A DNA stretch of 64,000 bases, taken from positions 2,232,001 through 2,296,000 of the forward strand of contig JBCAQO010000014.1 of NCBI GenBank assembly GCA_039111635.1, in the 5' to 3' direction. The position numbers were made by a program, and so were the translations under genes. The stretch's first letter is position 1, and every line of letters starts with the position of its first letter. Below are positions 49,081 through 59,632 of the stretch, piece after piece. The stretch is from Heterobasidion occidentale. Its lineage: Eukaryota > Basidiomycota > Agaricomycetes > Russulales > Bondarzewiaceae. The notes below the pieces were generated by a model. The model was not told where the DNA came from and searched no databases. It worked only from the letters and a program-made list of their open reading frames with translations.

Positions 49081-50179
49081 TTAGATGCCCTTGACGTCGT
49101 CGCCGCCGGCATCTTCTGTCACTTCTGCAGGATGCCGCTTCCGCCATTCGGCGAGGCCTTCTTCGAATGTGCGCTCGGTGAAGTCTTTTCGCACGAGCGC
49201 GAACGTGACGCCTGCGCGGGGGTCAGTGGGCTGATATGGGGCTACGAGGCGTCGAGGAACGTGCTTGCCTAGTGTTTGGACTTCCTTGTTGCGGTGTTCG
49301 TCATCGAAGAACAGCTGGGGCGCGCCACGGGAGCTGGTGGTGAGCGCGGATAGGGGAGACGCACGCGCGCACACTGACCATCTCGGAATAAGGGATCCCG
49401 GTCTTCTGCCGCAGCTTCCTGAAGTGCGTCAGCTTCGAGCCTGGAGCGAACGGGGCGTTAGCGGATCCACCAGTCTTTTTGCAGGACGCGCGGAGGGCAG
49501 TGTCGGGGGGTGGGGTGGACTTGCCGGGGTATATCTCCATCTGGTCGAAGAATACGATCGCGGGCTTCACCGGGCCGTGTTTGTCGCCCGCGCGCGGGGG
49601 GATGAGGAGGAGGGAGAGCGCCTTGCGCGCGCTTGTATTTACGGGCGCAGGGGATTCGGGATTCGAGAGGTGAGCGAGCATCCATCGACGGAGCGGGTGC
49701 GAAGGCAGCCACGGGTCGTCGATCTGACTTACAGCTCCGGTGCGCTCGTGCGCGAGCAGGCTGCGACGATGACGCCGGCTGATTGGAGACGGTGCAGGAT
49801 CTGCGGGACGTCGTGGTAGAAGCTGATCCTGTTGTTGTACCTGGTGTTATACGGCAGGGACGCGGTACGTTTTAGATGGGAACGCTTGAGAACGGCATAT
49901 ACACGGTACGCACTGATCGTGGACCACGTTGAGCTCGTCTCCCTCGCGCCTCAGAGGTGCTGGGAGGACGACACATGGTGAGTTGAACCCTTTGTATAAT
50001 CGATGGATGTCATGCGCGTACGGGTAACGTGGGTATCTATCCAGAGAGGCCAAAGGGTATAGCTAGGTGTAGCTTCACTTGTCAGGACACGCCACTGCTA
50101 ACTAGCATTTCGAGGAGGATGTTGTTTGACCCACTCACTCGAGATCGAAAGCGACGAGCTTCGGAAGTCTGGTGGTCAT
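49081..50179 (-). CDS. Magnesium-dependent phosphatase 1 (MDP-1), HAD superfamily
   Basis: Small HAD phosphatase; family members act on phosphotyrosine and sugar-phosphate substrates in vitro. The start is ATG 50179 (MTTRLPKLVAFDL) and the stop 49083-49081 (ending TEDAGGDDVKGI). HAD motif I is FDLDYTLWPLWIDTHV, with its second Asp formed across intron 1. The next exon joins as VTPPLRREGDELNVV. Then come ISFYHDVPQILHRLQSAG, motif II VIVAACSRTSAPE, the insertion RKALSLLLIPPRAGDKHGPV, IVFFDQMEIYPG, and GSKLTHFRKLRQKTGIPYSE with the motif III Lys. Motif IV is LFFDDEHRNKEV, and GVTFALVRKDF is the family tail. The intron splitting YPG from SKLTHF (49524-49441) begins with GC rather than GT. The gene is divergent from THG1 with a 241-bp gap. 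Confidence 0.93.
49441..49524 (-). other. GC-AG intron in the MDP-1 gene
   Basis: The exon ends TACCCCG at 49525, the intron starts GCAAGT at 49524 and ends CTCCAG at 49441, and the next exon starts GCTCGAAG. Splicing gives YPG-SKLTHF, the conserved family sequence. No nearby GT donor gives the same product. The rest of the donor (AAGT) is a strong match, as usual for GC donors. Confidence 0.82.
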
Positions 50180-50420
50180 GATTGTCCCCTACGTGCCTAA
50201 GCAAATCGTCGAGCAGCGGCGTGTGAGGATTTTAGTGGAGATGGTCGACGGTCGTCTCCGTCTAATTGTGACTTTGATTGACTCGAGACGGGCGCCTATG
50301 CACCAAAGTCCTAACCCGAAATCAGGGCTAGGGTCAACCTCACCGTCCATCTCAGCTCATCGATTTTTTGTGTTCCGCGCTCAACGACCTCTGGGTTCGA
50401 CATCCAGCCCCAAAAAATCC
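50180..50420. promoter_or_regulatory. Shared divergent promoter of MDP-1 and THG1
   Basis: Only 241 bases separate the two divergent start codons, so both promoters must lie here or overlap the leaders. No clear TATA box is seen. Confidence 0.6.
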
Positions 50421-52025
50421 ATGGCGGAATCGCGCTTTGAATACGTGAAGGGCTTCGAGCTCCCCGACCCGCTCCTGCCGGACACATACATGCTCATGCG
50501 AGTCGACGGGCACTCCTTTCACAGGTCCGCCCCCACATCCATCCCTGCACGCCCCAGGCCGTCCACCGCCCCTGTCCATCCCTTGTCGAGATGAGCACGA
50601 ATCAATGCCGACGTGGGGATCCGATGTTTTAGGTTCTCTGCAGAGCACAACTTCGAAAAGCCGAACGACGAGCGCGCGCTGCGCCTGATGGATCGCGCGG
50701 CGAGGGCCGTCATGGACGAGTATCCGGACGTCGTGCTCGCATTTGGAGAGTCGGACGAGTACAGGTCAGTGGCCTCCCGTCTCTCTTTTCGATGTGCACC
50801 CGCCTCCTCACACCTAACACGGCTCATCGCTCCCATCTGCGCCTTCGCCCGCGCAGCTTCCTCCTGCGCAAATCCACGGCCCTGTACAACCGGCGCCACG
50901 CCAAGATCCTCTCGACGCTCACATCGCTCTTCACCTCCGCATACGTGATGCACTGGCCCACGCACTTCCCGGACGAGCCGCTGCGCTACGCGCCCGCGTT
51001 CGACGCGCGCATCGTGCTGTACCCGTCGGCGCGCGCAGCGCGGGACTACTTCGCGTGGAGGCAGGCAGATAGTGAGTCTGACCTTTGTCCACGCCTCTCC
51101 GTTCGCGCTCTCGGTCCGCGTCTGACATCGTGCCGCTCCGCGCTCGAAGCGCACATCAACAACCTGTACAACACGACGTTCTGGGCGCTCGTACAACAAG
51201 GCGGGCGCTCGACGAAGGAGGCGCACGAGTCGCTGCGGGTGAGTCCTTTTCTTGCGCTGACTCGGGCCATCCATCCGCCTGACCCGACGTGACCGCGCAC
51301 GGCCGGAAGGGGACGGTGTCGGGCCGAAAGCACGAGATCCTGTTCTCGCGGTTCGGCGTGAACTACAACGCGCTGCCGGCGCGGTTCCGCAGGGGCAGCG
51401 TCATGGTGCGCGAGGAGGTGCGTCCGCTCTGTCGCGCCTTCGCGCCTGCGCGCGCGTCGTGCTCAGCGGGTGGAGTGTCAGATCCCGGACGAGGAGCTCG
51501 TGGGCGCGCCTGCGGGCGCGGTGTCCGCGGCAGGCCCTGTCGGCGAATCATCGTCGGGCACTGGCGAAAACGCCGTTCCTGAAGGACCTGCGCCTGCGCC
51601 GAGTGCGGCCGAGCCAGCTACGCTCGTCGAGCGATCTCCGGGCGACCCCGACGTGCTCGAGTCCTCACAAAACGTACGTGCCATCCCATTGACCTACGAA
51701 CCATGTTCTCATTCGTTCCGTCAATCAGGACGCGTCAGCCATGTTGCAGGGCGCGGACAACAAGGGCAGCAAAAAGGCGCAGAAGCGGCTCGCGCGCGCG
51801 CAGGCCAAGGGGGCGCCGCCGGGCGCGCAGAAGAGGGACAAGAAGGAGAAGAAGGGGAAGGGGAAGGCGCGGCGGACGCGCGTGGTGCTTTTGCATTGCG
51901 ACGTGATCGGGGACGCGTTTTGGGACGCGAGGGGTACTTGTTGGAGCCGTGAGGTTGGGAGGCTTCCAGGGTGGTGGTGTGTGTGTAACTATGGACCGTG
52001 TAGAGTGTACAGTATGGGCTGGTGA
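50421..52025 (+). CDS. THG1: tRNA-His guanylyltransferase
   Basis: Adds the essential G(-1) to the 5' end of tRNA-His by 3'-5' type nucleotidyl transfer. Seven exons keep frame: 50421-50524, 50633-50764, 50857-51071, 51150-51238, 51310-51417, 51476-51673 and 51729-52025, giving 380 codons as read. The start is MAESRFEYVKGFELPDPLLP. RVDGHSFHRFS and FGESDEYSFLLRK carry the two metal-binding Asp. Then come LSTLTSLFTSAYVMHWPTHF, ADTHINNLYNTTFW, and GRKHEILFSRFGVNYNALPA. A long low-complexity insert (Ala/Pro/Glu, then Lys/Arg-rich) precedes the final conserved VVLLHCDVIGDAFWDAR. The family is usually 240-300 aa, so this insert is unusual. After FWDAR the reading runs on for 30 odd residues; one extra G at 51931-51934 would instead end the protein as GYLLEP with a stop at 51950-51952. 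Confidence 0.92.
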
Positions 52026-52680
52026 CGGATTCGAGGCTTGCGGTGTGGTCAGCGATGAACGGAGATTGTGCAGTGGTTGTAGTCTCGGGATGGTAGGGGT
52101 GACGTGAGGCAGGGACTCGTAGCGCGCGCCCGACGATGGCAGCGGTACGGCGATGCATGGTTGCTCATCTATTCACGTCTACGGTGGGAAAGCGAGTACG
52201 GCTTGTAGCCAGCGTCATAAACGCGGAGCGCCATCTAACATAGGACAGTCTACTGAGAGAGCTAGGTATGGATGATGTCTCATTGGGACCGGACAGAGCT
52301 GCGCGCCCCGCGACGACACTGTGTACAAGGCAAAGTTCACGCGAGAACTATGGAAAGGGGGACAAGCAGGTGGCGACACCGGCCCTGAGAAGGAGAAGGA
52401 GAAGGAGAGGGCGCCCCTCCGGCAGAGGGTTGCAACTCACCCTGCATGGACGACGCACCAATTGCGGAGACAAAAAAAAAGCAAAAAACAGAACAGAACA
52501 GAACAGAACAGAGCAGAACAGACGGCACGTCGTCCGATGGGTACTCACATCGTGAGACGCACGCCGGGCGAGGAGCCGGTGTCGCGGTTCCTTCCACGAC
52601 GGCGACGAGCCGGCGCACACACACGCACTCACGCACAGAGTCTCCGCATGTTGCACGAGATATTTCCGCGCGCGTCGCGC
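52026..52680. other. Convergent 3' region of THG1 and the RPAP3-like gene
   Basis: About 650 bases. It includes an A-rich segment with a GAACA-type tandem repeat (about 52490-52520). No gene is supported. Confidence 0.5.
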
Positions 52681-54463
52681 TCAAGCGCCCGACCTACACT
52701 CCCCACCGCCTCGCCTCCTCCTCCAGCAGCGCTCCTTCGCCATCGCCATCGCATCGCCATCGCCGTCGCCGTCGCCGTCGCCTTGGTGGTCGTGCTGTTT
52801 GTCGGTGGCGCGCAGGGCGGCCCACACCGCGGCGACGCGCGCGCGCTCGGCGCGGCTCATGAGGAGGACGACGGTCGCGAAGCGCGGGGTGCGCGCGAGG
52901 CCGGCCATATATGCGCGGATGTGGCGCTTGAGCGCGGGGGCTGCATCGTCGTCGTTAGCGGAGGGCGAGGGGGACGGGAGGGGGAGGGGGAGGGGAGGGG
53001 GAGAGGAGGGCGAGGAAGGTGGCGAGGAGGGAGGTGAGGAGGGCGGGTTCGAGGGAGGTTTGGAAGAGGGCGGGGAGGGCGGGGGGCGGGATTTGCTGTA
53101 GAAAGCGCGGCGAAAGCCAAGAGAGAGAAAAAAAAGTACAAGTCAGCGTCAGCGTGGACATTGACGCGAGTTTTTGGGGACGGAGCGGGGGGCGAAGACG
53201 GGGTCGGGGCGCGGCGGGACGGAGGAGGAGGGAGAGAGAGAGGGAGGAGGAGAGAGCGCACGCACGCATAAGAGCGCCCAGCGCGCGGCGGCGTCGGCTT
53301 CGCGCTCCCACGCGCGCGTGAACGCGAACAGCGTCATCGGGGGCTTGGCCCGCGTCGGCGGCAGCGGCAGCGTCGTCGTCGTGTTCGCGGGCACGGGCGT
53401 GGCTAGGGCGCGCGGGGGCGCGGCAGGCGGGGCGGATGGAGAGGCGCCAGGTGGAGAGGCGGGGAAGAGCGTGTGCGCGCCCGAGGCGCGAAAAACGCCG
53501 CCGCGGGCGCGGGGAGCAGGCGGCGGCGAGGGATCTGCGGGTGCGTTTGGGCGGGCGTGTGTGGTGGGCGCGGGTGGCGCGGCGGGGGCCAGGACGCTGG
53601 GTTTGGCGCTGTCGCGGGCGCGCTTTGCGTCTTTGAAGGAGGTGGGTTTGGGGGCTGCGGGGGCGGAGGACGTAGAAGCGGAAGGGGAGGCGGAGGAAGG
53701 GAGAGGTGCGGGGTCGGGCTCGACGATGGTGATTGGGATGCGCCGGCGTTTGGGTTTGGAGGCTGAGTTGTCGGGGGAGGGACGGACGTGGACGGCGTGG
53801 GCGAGATGTCTTTTGGCTGCTGTTCGAGAGGGTGTAAATTGAACGGGGAGGGGAGAGAGAGGTAGACACGCACGGTCTTGGCCTTTGCTTTTGCTTTTGC
53901 GAGTTCCTGCGCGGCGAGGGCGTCTACGCGTCTGAGCTCTGCGGCCACGGCGTCGTTTGTGGGCTTGAGCGCGAGGGCATTTTGGAGGTCTGTGGGCGGA
54001 TCGGGCGGGCGGGTGAGGCGGGATCAGACGGGGGCGGGAGGGACGGACGGACCTTGGCGGGCGGCGTCGAGGAGGGAGAGGGCGGCGCGGGCCTGGGCGC
54101 GGCGGAAGAGGGCTTTTACGTTGGAGGGGCTGAGGGCGAGGACGCGTGTGCAGTCGCGCTCGGCGTCTTGGTGTCTGTGGGTGCGCGGATGAGCGAGCGT
54201 CAGAATGGAAGAGGGGGAAGGATGGGCACTTGTTGAGCTTGAGGTAGGCGGCTGCGCGGTTGAGGGGGAAGGTGGGGTCGGAGGGGTCTGCGAGGATGGC
54301 GGCGGTGTAGTGGCCGACGGCGGCGGGGTAGTCGGCGGCGGTGAAGGCGGCGTTGCCCTGTTAGGGAGGGGGCGGGAGCGGTGTGTGAGGGGGGTCCGTG
54401 CGCAGGAAAGGATGGGGGAAGGATCACCTTTTCTTTCGCGAGCGCGGCGGGGGATGGCGCCAT
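52681..54463 (-). CDS. RPAP3/Tah1-like TPR co-chaperone with RPAP3 C-terminal domain
   Basis: RPAP3-type proteins bind Hsp90/Hsp70 by TPRs and work in the R2TP complex that assembles RNA polymerase II, snoRNPs and PIKKs. The start is ATG 54463 (MAPSPAALAKEK joined to GNAAFTAADYPAAVGHY). TPR motifs follow: ILADPSDPTFPLNRAAAYLK, DAERDCTRVLALSPSNVKAL with FRRAQARAALSLLDAARQ, and DLQNALALKPTNDAVAAELR. A Pro/Ala-rich linker leads to the RPAP3_C-like region: PMTLFAFTRAWEREADAAAR, then WALLC, intron, QIPPPALPALFQTSLEPALL, and ALKRHIRAYMAGLARTPRFA with VVLLMSRAERARVAAVWAAL. Between LLATFLALLSP and ANDDDAAPALKR the frame must change inside a C/T-only tract (about 52940-53010). No intron explains it, so a tract-length error or a mutation is likely. 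The stop is taken at 52683-52681. The gene diverges from DUG2. Confidence 0.8.
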
Positions 54464-54582
54464 GACGGTGGCCGTGCAGAGGAGAGAGCGAAGGACGACC
54501 GAAAGCGGACGCGAGGGCCACTGCCACCGCTCGTCAGCCCCTGCAGCAACACAGAACCCGCCGCCGTCCACAATCCATTATA
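54464..54582. promoter_or_regulatory. Very short shared divergent promoter
   Basis: Only 119 bases lie between the ATG of the RPAP3-like gene and the ATG of the Dug2-type gene. Both transcription starts must lie within it or nearby. The plus-strand end is ACAATCCATTATAATG, with the ATG preceded by a short AT-rich stretch. Confidence 0.6.
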
Positions 54583-57500
54583 ATGCAGAGCCCCGTCACC
54601 CATCGTGAGTCATAGCTAGCCATGCACCCCGCACCCCCGCTCATCATCCCCGCCTCCTTCGCCCGTCCCCGTGCAGCGTCCCTCAGCAGAGACGTCCCCG
54701 CACCCGTCCCGCACCTCGTCCACACCCTCGCACAGCCCCGCACCTCCGTCCTCAGCATATCCACCGATGGCGCACGCATATACTCCGGCAGCCAGAGCCA
54801 GCACATCGCAGTCCGTCCACCCCGCCCGTCCCCCGCACCCTCACTGCTCATCGCTTGTCCCCAGGTGTGGTCCAGCACCACCTTCACCCTCGAGGCCACC
54901 CTCCGCGGCCACACAGGCAGCATCCTCGCCCTCGAGTACGCCAAGGACAGGCGCTGGCTCTTCAGCGCATCCGGTCCGTCCCGCCCTCTCCTCCCCGCCC
55001 CTCCGTCTGCTGACCCCAGCCGCTTGCCCAGGTGACAGCACCGTCCGCGTGCGCCGTCGTGTCCCCCCCCCCTCCTGCCCGAGATCCCCTCTGATCGTCC
55101 CCTCTCCAGGTCTGGTGCACCCGCACCCAAGCCCCGCTCTTCATCCTCAACCCCTACAACGACACAGACGCCGGCGACCTCTTCTCCCTCGCCTGGTCCC
55201 CGTCCCTCTCCACCCTCTACATCGGCTGCCAAAACACCTCTCTCCAGTGGTATACATTCCCACTCCTCTGCCGCCGACTCCTCCCCTTCCTCCTCCGGCT
55301 CAGAGTCCACCTCTCCCCCCGCCGCCTCCTCCCTCCTCTCCTCGTCCCTGCCCTCCTCTTTCGGAAGCAACAGCAACACCCCAGCAGAGTCCGGCACCTC
55401 CACCCCCACCGCGAAAAAGGCCCACAAGTTCTTCGACAGCCTCCCGCGCTACCAGCGCATCGCCTCGCTCTCCGCCGCCGCCTCCTACACCTCCTCCTCC
55501 TCCCACGGCAGCAACGCGAACGACGACCCCGACGACCCCGACGTCGCCGCCCGCGCCCGCTGGGGCCAGGTCTCCCAGCTCGACGTCCCCCGCGCAAACG
55601 TCATCGACTCGGCCCACTTCGGCTACGTCTACTGCATGGCCCTCATGCCCAGCACAAAACAACACCCGGGATCGGTCCAGCTCGTCACCGGCAGCGGCGA
55701 CGAGACCGTCAAGGTGCGTGCCCCGCCGCTCGCCCGCATCCCGTCGACGGAAACTCCTCCGTTTGCTAGCTATGGGAGTGCACCCCCGACCCGCAGCTCG
55801 TGCACACCTTCGACTGCTGCCACGGCGCCGTCCTCTCCCTCGCCGCCCGCGAGGAGAGCGTGTACGCCGGCTGCCAGGACGGCTACGTCAAGGTCTGGGA
55901 CACCCTCACCCGCGCCCTCGTGCGCACCATCATCGTCCAGGAGGTGCGTCCCCGCGCTCGTGTCATATGCTCATGATCGATGCGATCTGCGCCGCCGCAG
56001 GGCGTGACGTGCTGTCGCTGTCCTTGCTGCAGTCGGACGTGTACACCTTCTCCGCGAACGGCCAGGTCAAGGTGCGTGGCGCGCCCCCTCGCAGCACCGC
56101 CTCGGGCGACTGACCCGCGCGCGCAGCGCTACTCGGACACGTACGACTGCACGGCCTCGTGGCGCGCGCACGACGGCATCGCGCTCTCGTCGATCGTCGC
56201 CCGCGCCCCGCGCGCGGCGGGCGACGCGGGCTACGTGCTCCTGTCCGGCGGGAACGACGACGCCGTCAAGGTACGTGCACGCCGCTCCGCGCGTGATGCC
56301 AGTGTCCTGACCCGCGACAGGTGTGGGACATCGCCCCGCCGCACGTGCCGCGCGCCGCCCCGGACGACTGCACGGGCGTGAGCGACGTGCTCGTGTACGC
56401 GCTGTCGAGCTTCGTCGCGCTCGCGAGCGTGAGCGCGAGCGCTGGCGCGGACGCCGGCGCGCACCGCGAGGACTGCAGGCAGGCGGCGACGTGGCTCGTC
56501 AAGTGCCTGCACCAGCTCGGCGCGGACACGCGCACGGTGCGTCCTGTTGCGTGCTTTGCGTGCGTTTGCGTGCGTTGAGGACGCTTTGATTCGCAGCTGT
56601 CGACGGGCGAGGAGCACAATCCCGTCGTGTTTGCGACGTTCGAGGGGACGCAGGCGGGCGGGAAGAAGCCGCGGATCTTGTACTACGGGTGCGTCGCGGG
56701 CTCGGTCGAGAGAGACATCTCGCTCACGCCGCCGCCGGGGGCAGGCACTACGACGTGATCGCGGCGCCGCGCGACGGGTGGGACTCGGACCCGTTCCGGC
56801 TGAGCGCGCGCAACGGGTACCTGTACGGGCGCGGCGCGACGGACGACAAGGGCCCGACGCTCGCGGTTGCGTGCGCCGCGGCGGCGCTGCGCAAGGCGCG
56901 CAGGCTCGGCGCGGACCTCGTGTGCCTCGTCGAGGGCGAGGAGGAGACGGGCAGCGGCGGGTTCAGGGAGGCGGTGCGGCGGCATAGGGTGCGTGCGCTT
57001 CCTCGTCTGACGCGTTTGTGAGCTTGAGCTGCGGGTCGCGATCGTGGATTCGTGGACAGGACTTGATCGGGCCGATCGACGCGATTCTTGTTAGGTGCGT
57101 GTGTGGCTTGCTTGCGTGCAGACGTGGGTTTGACGATGCGGTGCAGCAACTCGACGTGGATCGGGTGCGACACGCCGTGCATCACGTACGGCCTGCGCGG
57201 CGTCGTGCACTGCAGCATCGAGGTGCGTGGCCGCGTGGCGACGACGACGGAAGTCCGGGTTTGACCGCTCATCGGGGCGCGCGCGCACAGATCGCGTCGC
57301 ACCAGAAGGACCTGCACTCGGGTGTTGAGGGCGGCGGGATCGACGAGCCGATGCAGGACATGTGCGTGTTTGAAATCTGCCTGAGGACGCTCGCCGGCTG
57401 ACGCGCGCGCGCGCGCACTCGCAGGGTCCAGCTGCTCTCGACGCTGATGGGGCGGGACAGGAAGGTGCTCGTGCCTGGATTCTGTGCGTGCATCATGAAA

Positions 57501-58487
57501 CCGTCGCGCTTCCGTGCGGAACTGACCTCCGTTTTGCGGCTCACGCGGCGCGCGGGGCCAGACGACCGCGTGCGCGCGCAGGACGCGGAGGAGAGGGCGC
57601 TGTTCGAGCGCCTCGAGGCGGTCACGCGGACGCCGGCGGCGGCGCTCGCGGCGCGCTGGCGCGAGCCGTCGCTCACGATCCACAACGTCGAGGGGTCCGG
57701 CCCGCGAAGTGCGTCTCTCTCTGCTCTCTGCGCTCCCCGTGAGCGCGGGCGCGAGTGCGGCGCTGACGTGGGCTTTGTTTTGTTTTTTGCGTATGGCAGA
57801 CCCGACGGTGATCCCCGGGACCGTGCGCGCGCAGGTGTCGCTGCGCATCGTGCCGGACCAGGATCTGGACACGATCGCGCAGGCGCTGTGCGCGCACGTG
57901 CGCGCGTCGTTCGCGGCGCTCGCGAGCCCGAACAGCCTCAAGGTGCGCGTCGTGGCGGGCGTTCTCTCTGACCGCGAGTCCGTGCTGACGGCGTGCGTGC
58001 ATGCGTTCGTGCGGCGATAGGTTTCGGTGGACCACACGGCGGACTGGTGGCTGGGCGACCTCGCGCACCCGTGGTTCCGCGCGCTGGAGGGCGCGATCCG
58101 CGACGAGTGGGGCACGGAGCCGCTGCGCATCCGTGAGGGCGGGGTGAGTGAGCGCGCGGTGCGCACCACGAGTGGCTGGCTGATCGCGTATTGTCTTTTT
58201 TTGCAGTCGATCCCGTCTGTGCCGTTCCTCGAGAAGGAGCTGAACTGCCCCGCGCTGCATCTCCCGATGGGCCAGAGCTCGGTGAGTCGCCGCGGGGAGT
58301 TGTTTTGATTTCCTTTTTTTTCGGTCGTTGGCCGAGTGCTGAGCGGGATCGCGTGCGACAGGACCAGGCGCATCTGCCCAACGAGCGGATATCGTTGACG
58401 AACCTGCGCCGCGGGCAGTCGGTCGTCGAGCGGTTCCTCATGGCCGTGGCGGGCGCGGGCGCGGCGGACACGCTGGAGCAGCGGTGA
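54583..58487 (+). CDS. DUG2: Glutathione-degrading Dug2-type protein: WD40 domain plus M20 metallopeptidase
   Basis: Dug2 with Dug3 forms a glutamine amidotransferase-like enzyme that cleaves glutathione outside the gamma-glutamyl transferase route. The start ATG 54583 gives MQSPVTH, spliced to PSLSRDVPAPVPHLVHTLAQ. WD40 repeats follow: SVLSISTDGARIYSGSQSQH, LRGHTGSILALEYAKDRRWL, SVYAGCQDGYVKVWDTLTRA and AAGDAGYVLLSGGNDDAVKV. The M20 peptidase starts near ADAGAHREDCRQAATWLVKC. Its metal and catalytic motifs are visible: GHYDVIAAP across an intron, GRGATDDKGPTLAVACAAAA, and LVCLVEGEEETGSGGFREAV. Then come IASHQKDLHSGVEGGGIDEP and, near the end, HLPNERISLTNLRRGQSVVE. Stop at 58485-58487. The fused WD40-M20 architecture is specific to Dug2. 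Many short GC-rich introns are present; not every border was checked. No frame break was noticed. Confidence 0.9.
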
Positions 58488-59632
58488 TCCGCGTGTGGAG
58501 GATTGGCGCGACTTGTTGGTGCCGAGTAGATGCGTGTCGTCGTCGGAATATGCGCCCTCGCGCGTTTTGTTTGTAGGGACGTGTCGTCGCGGCCATCGTA
58601 GAGGCCTGGACGCTATGTGTTTACTAGGCGAAAAGATCGTGTATATATGGACGCGTCTTCGCTGCCCGTAAGCGGTTGCCCGTCGCGCCGCCCGCCCCGC
58701 TCTACGGCTCTGGCGCGCGCCACAGACGCGTCGATGCATCACGTGAGCTTGCTTACCAGCTCTCTGGAGGTTGTCGGCAGTTTGCGGTCTCCTCGTTTCT
58801 CTGAGCTGTCAGCATCGGCGGGCACGCAGCGGCAGCGCTGGCGGACGATGGGCTCGGAAGACTATGTGAGTGCTCGTTTGTTCATGGAGCTAACGCGTTG
58901 CAGCACGCCTGCTAGGGCACGGCCTGGGCCTGGGCAGTTGACCACCCCATGAAGGGCCGAAGGCGGCAGGAGCTACCTGTGCCGCTACGTGTCGGCGACC
59001 TTTCGTTGTTCCTCCGGTGCGTGGCGGCGCCCTACACCGTCGATCGTGGCTTTTTGGCGGCACATCCTGCACCGCCGTGTGGTCACAATATGCCGCTCGG
59101 GGCACCGCGCACGCTTGGACGGGTGGTTTCGCCTCAAAACCCGCCCTTTGGAGGGCGCCTTCCTTATTGGGCCGCAACGTGGTCGCGCGCCACGGCGCGC
59201 CACCGCGCTTTGAACTTGACCTTCCCAACTGGGCAACTCTGGCCTTCCTTTTTCGGACGGTGGCGGCCACCGGGTTACCTGCCGCCACCTGCCCAAAGAG
59301 GCAGGTGTGTGGATTTGGGCGTGGTTGGCTGGGTGGGCGCGCGTGCGGACTTGCTATAGAGGGCAGGTGTATGCTCTGTGGGCGCGCGGTGACGCTTTTT
59401 GTCACACGGTTGCTGTCACGCTCGTGGCAGGGCTCTGGGATCGCATAAAACGCGTCTCTTTGCATGGTAGCTACTCAGTTCACTCCTGCCCCCCACTCGC
59501 GATACCTCCTCCCAGCGCTCCGTCCCCTCAGACGCGTCTTTTGCTGATCCGCACCCTCTCGCGTCGCCTAACACACTACTCACCCACACACACTACCCCC
59601 TCACACTCCACTTACTCTCTCATAACTCTACG
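58488..59632. other. Intergenic between DUG2 and the zinc-finger gene
   Basis: 1.1 kb with no supported gene. The part nearest 59633 is a C/T/A-rich leader typical of fungal promoters. The middle (58930-59330) is GC-rich and contains a perfect 8-bp inverted repeat at 59286-59307. Confidence 0.5.
59286..59307. repeat. 8-bp inverted repeat (hairpin potential)
   Basis: CACCTGCC and GGCAGGTG flank a 6-base loop. It contains CACCTG, an E-box core, on both arms. It could be a protein site or chance. Confidence 0.6.

Noticed and set aside
56748..58742. 664-codon minus-strand open frame
   Set aside because: It is antisense to DUG2 exons with catalytic motifs; the frame is open because of high GC and has no family features.
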